Shown: positions 34,827 through 43,685 of the stretch, piece after piece
Layout of the letters: every line of letters starts with the position of its first letter
Numbering within the stretch: the stretch's first letter is position 1
Assembly (NCBI GenBank): GCA_021782995.1
Contig: JAJXUI010000002.1
Coordinates: forward strand, 1 to 64,000
From: Pseudomonadota bacterium
Lineage (GTDB): Bacteria > Pseudomonadota > Gammaproteobacteria > Burkholderiales > Gallionellaceae
DNA length: 64,000 nt
Direction of reading: 5' to 3'
Program-made: the position numbers and the translations under genes
Notes under the pieces: model-generated
The model's database searches: none
What the model was told of the DNA's origin: nothing
What the model saw: only the letters and a program-made list of their open reading frames with translations

Positions 34827-35893
34827 CTTGCTTCCTTTTCACGCGATGCGCGGTACTGCCTGACGGCTTCCAGGCTGTTGCTGATGTCCGGCATCTCTAT
34901 CCTGATTGTCGAATTGACCAGTTTCTGCAAGGTTGACACGGCTTGGGCTCCCTCTGGAGATTTCGTGTCAAAATATTCCTTAAGCCATTGCTGTGCAATG
35001 CGGATATCGCGCTTGAAGCTGGCTTCGTCACGAGACAATAATTCCAGCCGGGCGGACAGCAGGCGTAGTTTAAGGTTTTCCCGCAGGAAAAATGCCTGGG
35101 TGGGGGCAAGCAGGGGAATGTCATTCTGCTCGATGTTTTCAATGCGCACCATCTGGCGCAGGTCCTGCCAGATATCCTGCAGCAGTTTTGCCCACGTGCT
35201 GTCGGCAACCTGGGCGGCGGGGGGCAGATCTTTCTGCTCGATGCGGATTTCCTGCAGCAGCATCAACCTGTCTGTGTTGTCGATCAGGTATTCAATGCGC
35301 CCATTGATGACAGAAAGATCTGTGCTTGGCACACTGCGCAATTTGTCCATGTCGCGGTTGAGCGTGTTGCGCAAGCCGGAAAGTGCATGTCGATTCAGCC
35401 GTTGCAGCCTGGCATCGGCTTGTTGCATTGCAATCAGGGCGGCCTTTACGTTGGCAGAAAGCTGAAGTTGCTGATTGGCAACCAGCAATAGCTGCTCCAC
35501 TTCGGCAAGCACCATCTGGTCATGGCTGCTGGATAGGTCATGATAGAGGGATTCAAGTGCACTGCGCTGGCTTTGCGTCTCTGCATATTTGCTTTCCAGC
35601 AGGCTCAGCTTGCCTCCCAGCTCGCGTACCAGCTCCTGATTCTGCTGGGTGAGCAACTGGGTCGCCTTGTTATTGCCGTCAAACTCAGCCAGTTTCTGTG
35701 CAAGCGTTTGCTGCATCTGCGCGAACTGTTGTTTGCTGTCCAGCCATTGCCAGGCAAAAAGCACAATGACGACGATCAGCGTAAGCTGGGTCAGGTTGAG
35801 GTGGGCGATCGCCGCCGAAACGGGATTTTTGTGTTCGATGCCGACTGCAGCAGGCGCAGCGGGTTCGGCTGGAATGGTATCGGGTTCACTCAT
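34823..35893 (-). CDS. hemX: HemX, uroporphyrinogen-III C-methyltransferase-like
   Basis: This 356-residue protein has one N-terminal membrane helix (LTLIVVIVLFAWQWL), a long coiled coil (about 60-120, QMQQTLAQKLAEFD onwards) and a helical C-terminal domain. It is called HemX by position and layout. Despite the common database name it lacks the methyltransferase domain. It may organise the heme pathway at the membrane together with HemY. It overlaps hemD by eight bases and hemY by four. Confidence 0.88.
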   Translation of the reverse strand: MSEPDTIPAEPAAPAAVGIEHKNPVSAAIAHLNLTQLTLIVVIVLFAWQWLDSKQQFAQMQQTLAQKLAEFDGNNKATQLLTQQNQELVRELGGKLSLLESKYAETQSQRSALESLYHDLSSSHDQMVLAEVEQLLLVANQQLQLSANVKAALIAMQQADARLQRLNRHALSGLRNTLNRDMDKLRSVPSTDLSVINGRIEYLIDNTDRLMLLQEIRIEQKDLPPAAQVADSTWAKLLQDIWQDLRQMVRIENIEQNDIPLLAPTQAFFLRENLKLRLLSARLELLSRDEASFKRDIRIAQQWLKEYFDTKSPEGAQAVSTLQKLVNSTIRIEMPDISNSLEAVRQYRASREKEAR

Positions 35894-36668
35894 GTTTTTC
35901 CTTATGCTCTATGGCCCATCTGGCAAGGGCGGCCAGCAGGCCCGGATCACCTCCGCTGGCTGTAATGACATTTTGCCAGCCCAGCGTCCTCGCCGCTACA
36001 GTAATCCTTGAGTGAATGGTGAACAGAGGCAAATGCTGCATCCAGTTTCGCTGCTCCCGGGGCACGATGTCCCACAAATTTTGCAGGGCCTCACTGCTGC
36101 TGACGGTCAGCAGTGAGGGGTGGGCGTCAAGTAACTGCGCAATATCATTTTGCGGGGCCTTGCGCTGGTAGCACGGAGCATATTCCACGGTGGCACCTCG
36201 GCGGACAAGGGTGTCGGCCAGCAGTGACCGGCCGTGCTCGCCGCGAAAAATCAGCACGTGCCGGCCTGGCAGGTGCTGCAGCTCGTCCAGCTGCAGCAAG
36301 GCTTCGCTGTCAGCGCCTGATTCGGGTGTGCGTGCGTGCAGAACCCCCTGTTTGCGCAGGACAGCGGCCGTGCCCTGGCCGATGGCAAATACCTGCTGCC
36401 GGTGATCAAGCGCCAGGTTGGCGGCGCGCAGTGCCTGCATGCCGTATCTAGCTGCATTGGGACTGATGAAAATTGTGGTATCAAACGCCTGCAGCCGCTT
36501 CAATTGTGCGAGAAGCTGGGGGTTGTCCAGGAGGGGGGTGATTTCCAGCAAGGGAAAGCGAATAGCTGTGCCGCCCAGTTTGGCGATGCCTGCCGCCAGT
36601 GTTTCGGCCTGGTCATGCGGCCGGGTAACCGCAATTTTCAGTCCGGACAGGGGCAGGTTTTCACTCAT
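35886..36668 (-). CDS. hemD: Uroporphyrinogen-III synthase
   Basis: This 260-residue two-domain enzyme cyclises hydroxymethylbilane with D-ring inversion. HemD proteins are poorly conserved; recognisable parts are [20 protein letters not shown] at the start, [39 protein letters not shown], and late [14 protein letters not shown]. Position between hemC and hemX with overlaps on both sides (4 and 8 bases) settles the identity. Confidence 0.9.
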   Translation of the reverse strand: MSENLPLSGLKIAVTRPHDQAETLAAGIAKLGGTAIRFPLLEITPLLDNPQLLAQLKRLQAFDTTIFISPNAARYGMQALRAANLALDHRQQVFAIGQGTAAVLRKQGVLHARTPESGADSEALLQLDELQHLPGRHVLIFRGEHGRSLLADTLVRRGATVEYAPCYQRKAPQNDIAQLLDAHPSLLTVSSSEALQNLWDIVPREQRNWMQHLPLFTIHSRITVAARTLGWQNVITASGGDPGLLAALARWAIEHKEKHE

Positions 36669-37615
36669 TCAAGTGATGCCAGGATGTCATCGGCGCCCTG
36701 TGATCGCAAAGCAGCCGCAATGGCATTCCCCAGTTCTTCTGCGGCTTCGAGGGCACCACTCTGTTCGGCGCGCACCATGCGTTTGCCATCCGGAGTCGAG
36801 ACAAATCCGCGCATGAAGAGCTTGCCGTCGCGGATTTCGGCAAATCCGCCCAAGGGAACCTGGCAGCTGCCGGCAAGTGCGCGGCTCATGGCACGTTCGG
36901 CGGTGACGCAGGCAGCCGTATCGCTGTCATGCAGCGGTTGCAGCAGGGCAACCAGATCTTGCCGGTCGGTGCGGCATTCGATGCCGAGTGCGCCCTGTCC
37001 TACGGCGGGCAGGCTGTCACCAGTCGGGATGAAGTTGCGGATGCGTTCACCCAGTCCAAGCCGGATCAGGCCGGCGGCGGCAAGAATGATGGCGGAATAT
37101 TGTCCTTCATCCAGCTTGCGCAAGCGGGTTTGCACATTGCCGCGCAAGGGCTCGATCTTGAGGTGCGGGAAGCGGGCGCGCAGCTGGCTTTCGCGGCGCA
37201 GGCTGGAGGTGCCAACCACGCTGCCCTGCGGCAATTCGTCCAGGCTGGAATATTGATTGGAAACAAAGGCATCGCGAGGATCCTCGCGCTTGCCGATGCA
37301 GCACAGCATGAAGCCGTCGGGCATATGCATCGGCACATCCTTCAGGGAATGCACCGCAATATCGGCGCGGCCATCCGCCAGGGCTGTCTCAAGTTCTTTT
37401 ACAAACAAACCCTTGCCGCCAATTTTGGACAGGGTGACATCGAGGATCTGGTCACCCTGTGTGGTCATGCCCAGAATGCTGATGGTGGTTTTCGGGTATA
37501 ATCGGGCAAGGTGATCACGGATATGCTCAGCCTGCCACATCGCCAGCGCGCTTTCGCGCGATGCGATTACCAGTTTTTCGGGGGCGGCGGCTTGCGATTG
37601 AGAAGCGTGATTCAT
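36665..37615 (-). CDS. hemC: Porphobilinogen deaminase
   Basis: This 316-residue enzyme assembles hydroxymethylbilane from four porphobilinogens. Typical motifs are [45 protein letters not shown] with the polypyrrole-binding arginines, and [20 protein letters not shown]. The dipyrromethane-attachment region lies near [20 protein letters not shown], including the cofactor cysteine. ATG 37615 has AGGAAAACC just upstream. It is the first gene of hemCDXY and divergent from ppc across a 285-base gap in which I see no clear operator. Confidence 0.95.
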   Translation of the reverse strand: MNHASQSQAAAPEKLVIASRESALAMWQAEHIRDHLARLYPKTTISILGMTTQGDQILDVTLSKIGGKGLFVKELETALADGRADIAVHSLKDVPMHMPDGFMLCCIGKREDPRDAFVSNQYSSLDELPQGSVVGTSSLRRESQLRARFPHLKIEPLRGNVQTRLRKLDEGQYSAIILAAAGLIRLGLGERIRNFIPTGDSLPAVGQGALGIECRTDRQDLVALLQPLHDSDTAACVTAERAMSRALAGSCQVPLGGFAEIRDGKLFMRGFVSTPDGKRMVRAEQSGALEAAEELGNAIAAALRSQGADDILASLE

Positions 37616-37900
37616 TGGTTTTCCTGTGTCTTGAAAGAGCACCTCCAGAAATCCAGATACCAGGCGGAAAATTGCGCGAGATGAATGTCGAGCGGTACTT
37701 GGCTTTTGCCACGTAGCCGGGACAGGACTCCTGCAGATATTTCCTGAGCCTGATTTCTGTAACCGGAGGCAGGCAGCTTGCGGGTTGAAACAGCGGCCAT
37801 TCTAGCATGAGGCCAGGTTCCGGTTAATCCGGACCTGCATGCATGGCGGCAATGCTGCAGGCCTGCAGGAAAGTTCGGCTTACTGCAGAAGAAGAATGAA

Positions 37901-40678
37901 ATGAACTTGTTACCCACATCTACCAATATTTCCAGCAAGGACGTGCCCTTGCGCGAAGACATCCGGCTGCTTGGCCGCATCCTTGGCGATACCCTGCGCG
38001 AGCAGGAGGGGGAGGCGACCTTCGAGCTGGTGGAAAATGTGCGCCGTGCTGCGGTCATGTTCCGCAAGACGCAGGAAGATGCCGACCGCATGGTGCTGGA
38101 AAACCTGCTGGACAACCTGGCTCCGCCCAATACACTGGCTGTGGTACGCGGTTTCAGTTATTTTTCACAGCTGTCCAATATCGCCGAAGACCTGCATCAC
38201 AACCGCCGTCGCCGCGCGCACCTGAAGACAGGTTCCAAGCCGCAGGAGGGTAGCATCCAGCTCGCCCTTGAGCGATTGATCGACAAGGGCGTCAGTGCCG
38301 AGGCATTGCAGGCATTCCTGAGCAATGCACTGATATCTCCGGTACTGACAGCCCACCCCACCGAGGTGCAACGCAAAAGTATGCTGGATTGCCAGCTGAT
38401 CATTTCCAGCCTGCTGTCAGATCGCGACCGCATCGACATGACGCCGGAAGAACTGGCGGAGAACGAGGAGGCATTACGCCGCTTCATCCTGATCCTGTGG
38501 GAAACGCGCATGCTGCGCTATACCAAGCTGACCGTGCAGGATGAAATCAAGAATGGGCTGACCTTCTACGGCCATACTTTCCTCACCGAAATTCCACAGC
38601 TGTATGCCAACCTTGAGAGTCAGCTTGAACGGACTTATGGCAAATCGTTTGAAATTTCCCCGCTGCTGCGCGTCGGCAGCTGGATCGGAGGAGACCGCGA
38701 CGGCAATCCATTTGTGACCGCGGATGTGATGCTGGATGCAGCAGGCCGGCATTCTGCAGTGGCGCTGGAATTCTATCTTGCCGAGACGAATTTGCTGGGC
38801 GTGCGGCTAAGCCTGTCATCACGGGTGGTGGGAATCAGCGACGAGTTGAAAAAATTCGTCGCGAATTCGCCGGACAAATCGCCTGCACGTGATGACGAAC
38901 CTTATCGGCGTGCGCTGATCGCAATTTATTCGCGCCTGGTGGCCACGGCAGAAAAGCTGGGGCAGCGCGTCGAGCACCTGCGTCAGGTGGATGAAAATGC
39001 GGTTGCCTACTCCAATCCGCAGGCATATATCGCCGATCTGGATATCCTGATCAACTCGCTTGAGCAGAATCACGGCAGCATGCTGGCGCGAGGGCGGCTG
39101 GGAAAATTGCGGCGCGCGGTGGAAGTATTCGGCTTCCACCTGGCGCCCCTGGACATGCGTCAGCATAGCGGGGTACACGAGCAGGTGGTGAGCGAGCTGA
39201 TGGCAGTTGCCGGTGTTGCGGACTACAAGGCGCTGGATGAATCTGCGCGCATTCAGGCGCTGCTCAAGGTATTGCAGCAAGGCGGGCAGCTGGCGGGTGA
39301 TGATCTGGGCGGATTTTCGGAGATGGTGCAAGGGGAGCTGCGCATCATGCAGGCTGCAGCGGAAATTCATCGCTCCTTTGGCCGCAATGCCCTGCCCAAT
39401 TACATTATCTCGATGACCAAGGGGGTCAGCGACTTGCTGGAAGTGGGGCTGATGCTGCAGCAGGCAGGCTTGCTGGACATCACTGGCAAGTTGCCAGATT
39501 TGCATATCAACATCATCCCGCTGTTTGAAACCATCGACGATCTGCGTGGCAGCAGCCAGATCATGGATGCGCTGTTCTCCATTCCGTTCTATCGTGCGTT
39601 ACTGAAAAGCCGTGGCGATACGCAGGAAGTGATGTTGGGTTATTCTGACAGCAACAAGGATGGCGGCTACCTCACCGCGAACTGGGAGTTGTACAAGGCG
39701 GAAATCGATCTGGTCAGCATATTTGCGAAGCACGGAATTAACATGCGACTGTTCCATGGCCGTGGCGGAAGTGTTGGTCGTGGTGGTGGTCCAAGCTATC
39801 AGGCTATCCGTGCACAGCCGCCCGGCAGTGTGAACGGACAGATCCGCATCACCGAGCAGGGCGAGGTGATCACCAGCAAATATTCAAACGCTGAAATCGG
39901 ACGTCGCAACCTGGAAACCTTGCTTGCTGCGACGATGGAAGCCACCCTGCTGCATCAACATGGTGATGACAGCACGATGCCGGAATTCCACCGCATCATG
40001 GAAGAGTTGAGCCTGGATGCGATTGACGCCTATCGCCAGCTGGTGTTCGAGACTCCGGGTTTCAGCGACTATTTCTTTGCGGCGACACCGATCCGGGAAA
40101 TTGCCGAACTCAACATTGGCAGCCGGCCTTCTTCACGCAAGCCAAGTAGCCGTATTGAAGACTTGCGTGCGATCCCATGGGTGTTCAGCTGGAGCAACAG
40201 CCGCGTGATCCTTCCAGGCTGGTACGGGTTCGGCAGCGCAGTGGAAAAATTCCTCGAGCGGCATGGTCATGCGGGGCTCCTGCAACTGCAGCTGATGTAC
40301 AAGAGCTGGGCATTCTTCCGTGGCTTGCTCTCCAATATGGATATGGTGCTGTCGAAGACAGACATGGGCATTGCTTCACGTTATGCAGAACTGGTGGCAG
40401 ATGTGAAATTGCGTGAGCAGGTCTTTGGCATGATTGAAACCGAGTGGGAACGCACCACCCGCCTGCTGCTGAAAATCAACAGTAGTGACACTTTGCTCGC
40501 TGACAATCCGACCATGGCGCGCAGCCTGAATACACGATTGCCTTACATAGATCCGCTGAACCACTTGCAGGTCATGTTGCTGAGACGCACCCGCGCCGGG
40601 GAAGCCGACGAAAAGTTGCGTCGTGCCTTGCAAATCACCATCAATGGGATTGCGGCAGGTTTGCGCAATAGCGGATAA
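37901..40678 (+). CDS. ppc: Phosphoenolpyruvate carboxylase
   Basis: This 925-residue enzyme fixes bicarbonate onto phosphoenolpyruvate to give oxaloacetate, an anaplerotic step important in autotrophs. All landmarks are present: VLTAHPTEVQRKS with the catalytic His, the GYSDSNKDGGYLTANW motif, FHGRGGSVGRGGGPSY with the active-site arginines, and QPPGSVNGQIRITEQGEVI. Length is normal for the bacterial type. It stands alone, with an AT-rich gap before the signalling genes. Confidence 0.97.
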   Translation: MNLLPTSTNISSKDVPLREDIRLLGRILGDTLREQEGEATFELVENVRRAAVMFRKTQEDADRMVLENLLDNLAPPNTLAVVRGFSYFSQLSNIAEDLHHNRRRRAHLKTGSKPQEGSIQLALERLIDKGVSAEALQAFLSNALISPVLTAHPTEVQRKSMLDCQLIISSLLSDRDRIDMTPEELAENEEALRRFILILWETRMLRYTKLTVQDEIKNGLTFYGHTFLTEIPQLYANLESQLERTYGKSFEISPLLRVGSWIGGDRDGNPFVTADVMLDAAGRHSAVALEFYLAETNLLGVRLSLSSRVVGISDELKKFVANSPDKSPARDDEPYRRALIAIYSRLVATAEKLGQRVEHLRQVDENAVAYSNPQAYIADLDILINSLEQNHGSMLARGRLGKLRRAVEVFGFHLAPLDMRQHSGVHEQVVSELMAVAGVADYKALDESARIQALLKVLQQGGQLAGDDLGGFSEMVQGELRIMQAAAEIHRSFGRNALPNYIISMTKGVSDLLEVGLMLQQAGLLDITGKLPDLHINIIPLFETIDDLRGSSQIMDALFSIPFYRALLKSRGDTQEVMLGYSDSNKDGGYLTANWELYKAEIDLVSIFAKHGINMRLFHGRGGSVGRGGGPSYQAIRAQPPGSVNGQIRITEQGEVITSKYSNAEIGRRNLETLLAATMEATLLHQHGDDSTMPEFHRIMEELSLDAIDAYRQLVFETPGFSDYFFAATPIREIAELNIGSRPSSRKPSSRIEDLRAIPWVFSWSNSRVILPGWYGFGSAVEKFLERHGHAGLLQLQLMYKSWAFFRGLLSNMDMVLSKTDMGIASRYAELVADVKLREQVFGMIETEWERTTRLLLKINSSDTLLADNPTMARSLNTRLPYIDPLNHLQVMLLRRTRAGEADEKLRRALQITINGIAAGLRNSG

Positions 40679-40712
40679 ATATTAATTAAATCATATAGTT
40701 AATATATATCAC

Positions 40713-43214
40713 TTATGCAGATCGCTGTTCCCGGGTGAGCTTGAAAGTTTCACAAAACTGCCGAATGCTGTCTTCTGGCATTGGCTTGCTCAGGAAGTAT
40801 CCCTGTATCAGGTCGCATTCGTGTGCGCGCAGGAAGGCAAGCTGCTCAGCGGTTTCCACCCCCTCCGCAACCACTTCCAGTCCCAGTTTGTGACCCAGCG
40901 ATATGCTGGCTTCAACGATGGCCCTGACATCGGCATCGCTTTCCACATCCCGGATAAACATCTGGTCTATCTTCAGGACATCCAGCGGAAAACGCTTCAA
41001 GTACGCCAGCGATGAATAGCCTGTACCGAAATCGTCTATCGCCAGGCGCACGCCCAGCTTGTGCAGCGACTTCAGTATGGTTTCGACAATTTTGACATCC
41101 TGCATCAGCGTGCTTTCGGTGATTTCCAGTTCCAGATGGCTGGGTGGGATATCGTATTCGCGCAGGATATCGCGCACCATATTGACGAATTCAAGATCAT
41201 TGAACTGGCGGGCCGAGACGTTGACGGATAGCCGGTCTGGCGGGTGGGTTGACTCGCGCAATTTGTGAAACTGGCGGCATGCATCCTGCAAAACCCAGTT
41301 GCCTACGGGCAGGATGAGGCCGGTATCTTCAAGCATAGGTATGAAGTCTGCCGGGGCTATCATGCCGCGCTCCGGATGGTTCCAGCGGATCAGGGTTTCA
41401 AATCCGGCAATCCGGTTGTCATGCAGAGACATCTGCGGTTGCAGGAACAGGCAAAATTCCCTGCGCGCCAGAGCCCGTCGCAGATCGGTTTCCATTGCCA
41501 GCAGTTCCTGCCCGCGCGCATTCATTTCAGGGTTATAAAACTGGAAATGATTGCGCCCATTTTTCTTGGCGCGATACATTGCCGTATCGGCGTTTTTCAG
41601 CAGCACTTCCGTATTGCTGCCATTGCCGGGGTAGACGGAAATTCCCATGCTTAAAGCAACAAACACTTCCTGGCCCGGTAGTGAGAATGGAAAGGAAATG
41701 GCTTCAAACAGCTTGTTGGCAATGATGAAAATGTCGTCGGTGGATGACAGCCCTCCGGACACGATAGTGAATTCGTCACCGCCATAACGTGCAATCAGGT
41801 CGGATGGCCTGAGACAGTTCTGCAGTCGCTCGGCGACCTGGCACAGCAGGTCGTCACCAGCCGCATGCCCCAGACTGTCATTGATGCGCTTGAAGTTGTC
41901 GAGATCCAGGAAACAGACTGCAATGCTGGTCGCATCCCGAATGGATCGTGAAATTTCCATATCGAGGTGGTTCTGCAGCATAACGCGGTTGGGTAATCCC
42001 GTCAGTGCGTCGTGGGTAGCCTGCTTCTGCAGTTCCTGTTCGAACAATCTGAGTTCGGTAATGTCTCGCATGATGGTCGAGTAATGCTGGATATTCCCGC
42101 TTTCATTCTTATGCGCGACAAGAACGCAAGAAACCGGGATCTCGTCGTTGTAACCCCTTTTCAGCGCAACTTCGCCTTTCCAGTTGCCCTGGCTGGCAGC
42201 TTCAGGAATGGCTTCATTCAGCAGCTTGGTGGCAGCCCACTCCGGCATCAGGTCACTGATGTCCAGTTCTGCAATGCTGGCCGGGGGTTGCATGTCAAGC
42301 TGGCGGAAACCTGCATTATTGAGATATTGCAGGTTACCTGCGCTGTCCATGATGGCGATGATGTCGGATGCGGCATCCAGTATGGTTATCAGCTGGGCTC
42401 TGGCCCGGTCTGATTTGATGCGGCCGGTTATATCGCGGCCGGTATATACAAAATGGGTGATCCGCTGCAGATCGTCCTTGAGCGGAGAAATCACTTTCTC
42501 TTCAAAATATATTTCGCCGCTTTTCCTGCGATTCAGCATCACATCCTGGTAAGGATGCCCTGCTTTCAGGGATTCCTGCAAGTGCCGGTAGTAGTTGTCA
42601 TCATAGAGATCCGACCTGAGCTGATCGGCGCTCTTGCCGAGCAACTCGGCTGCTGCATAACCTGTAAGACGCTCAAAGGACGGGTTGACGTATTCGATTT
42701 TTCCGCTGACATCGGTAATGCAGATACTTTCGGCAGCCTGTTCCACCGCCAGCGACAGCTTGCGCAGGGCCTGTGCGGAATCGCGCCGCTCCCTTCGCAG
42801 TTGTGCTTCTGCCAGTTCGCGCAGGATGGCAGGTACCAGTCGGGTAAAATGACCCTTCATCACATAATCCTGTGCACCGGCTTTCATGCCTTCCACTGCG
42901 ACATCCTCCCCGATTGTGCCAGAGACGAAAATGAATGGAATGTCCGGGTCGGACTTGCGCACAATTTCGAGTGCCCGCTTGCCGTTAAAGCGTGGCATGG
43001 AGTAATCCGAAAAAATGATGTCCCAGTGCTGCGCAAGTTCGGCCAGCAGGGCAGCTTCATTTTCCACCCTGCGCCAGGACACATTGAAGCCGGCTGACTG
43101 CAAGTGATCAATCAGCAGCAGCGCATCATTTTCAGTATCTTCGATCAGCAGTGCGCGAAGGTTGCGGGAAGTTATGCTTGCCTGCTCGCGGGGGGCGTTC
43201 TCATCCGGTTTCAT
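40713..43214 (-). CDS. REC-PAS-PAS-GGDEF-EAL signalling protein
   Basis: This 833-residue cytoplasmic protein has a receiver domain (about 18-135, phospho-acceptor in IIFSDYSMPRFNGKRALE), two PAS domains (about 150-385), a GGDEF domain with intact RYGGDEFTIV, and an EAL domain. The EAL motif reads GFETLIRWNHPE, an ETL variant with the catalytic Glu kept; SVNVSARQF, LEITEST and IDDFGTGYSSL are intact. So both cyclic-di-GMP synthesis and breakdown are possible. It follows a CheY-like gene and a histidine kinase, forming a plausible phosphorelay into c-di-GMP. Confidence 0.9.
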   Translation of the reverse strand: MKPDENAPREQASITSRNLRALLIEDTENDALLLIDHLQSAGFNVSWRRVENEAALLAELAQHWDIIFSDYSMPRFNGKRALEIVRKSDPDIPFIFVSGTIGEDVAVEGMKAGAQDYVMKGHFTRLVPAILRELAEAQLRRERRDSAQALRKLSLAVEQAAESICITDVSGKIEYVNPSFERLTGYAAAELLGKSADQLRSDLYDDNYYRHLQESLKAGHPYQDVMLNRRKSGEIYFEEKVISPLKDDLQRITHFVYTGRDITGRIKSDRARAQLITILDAASDIIAIMDSAGNLQYLNNAGFRQLDMQPPASIAELDISDLMPEWAATKLLNEAIPEAASQGNWKGEVALKRGYNDEIPVSCVLVAHKNESGNIQHYSTIMRDITELRLFEQELQKQATHDALTGLPNRVMLQNHLDMEISRSIRDATSIAVCFLDLDNFKRINDSLGHAAGDDLLCQVAERLQNCLRPSDLIARYGGDEFTIVSGGLSSTDDIFIIANKLFEAISFPFSLPGQEVFVALSMGISVYPGNGSNTEVLLKNADTAMYRAKKNGRNHFQFYNPEMNARGQELLAMETDLRRALARREFCLFLQPQMSLHDNRIAGFETLIRWNHPERGMIAPADFIPMLEDTGLILPVGNWVLQDACRQFHKLRESTHPPDRLSVNVSARQFNDLEFVNMVRDILREYDIPPSHLELEITESTLMQDVKIVETILKSLHKLGVRLAIDDFGTGYSSLAYLKRFPLDVLKIDQMFIRDVESDADVRAIVEASISLGHKLGLEVVAEGVETAEQLAFLRAHECDLIQGYFLSKPMPEDSIRQFCETFKLTREQRSA

Positions 43215-43244
43215 GTAGTCACTCCTTGATCAATGCAGTCAGTG

Positions 43245-43685
43245 TCAATCTGAAAACGGCGGCCGGTTAATCAGGAGCCAGTACAGGCCCAGTTGACCGG
43301 CTGCGGCAACAAATTCGTCGAAATCGACCGGCTTTCTGACGTAACTGTTCACACCCAGGGAATATCCCTTTATGCGGTCAATATCTTCATTGGATGAAGT
43401 CAGGATAACAATGGGCAGCAGGCGGGTAGATTCGTTGCTGCGTATCTGTCTCAGCACTTCGAAGCCATCTATTTTCGGCAGCTTGAGGTCCAGCAGTACG
43501 ACTGCCGGCAGGTCGGAAATGTCGCGGCCGGCATGTGCGCCCCTGCAGAACAGGTAATCCAGTGCCTCCAGTCCATTGCGGGCAACAACGACCTGGTTGG
43601 CAAAATTATGCTTTTCCATGGCATGCAGGGTAAGTGCTTCGTCATCCGGATTGTCTTCTACCAGCAGTATTGATTTCATGTTCAT
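43245..43685 (-). CDS. CheY-like single-domain response regulator (Rcp1 type)
   Basis: This 146-residue stand-alone receiver has acidic residues LLVEDNPDDEAL, phospho-acceptor LLDLKLPKIDGFEVL, and the switch pair ILTSS with YVRKPVDF. The NPDDE variant and extended loop are typical of Rcp1-like regulators that pair with PAS/phytochrome-type kinases. It overlaps the upstream kinase by four bases (ATGA), so the kinase is the likely partner. It has no output domain; it may relay to the GGDEF-EAL protein downstream. Confidence 0.9.
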   Translation of the reverse strand: MNMKSILLVEDNPDDEALTLHAMEKHNFANQVVVARNGLEALDYLFCRGAHAGRDISDLPAVVLLDLKLPKIDGFEVLRQIRSNESTRLLPIVILTSSNEDIDRIKGYSLGVNSYVRKPVDFDEFVAAAGQLGLYWLLINRPPFSD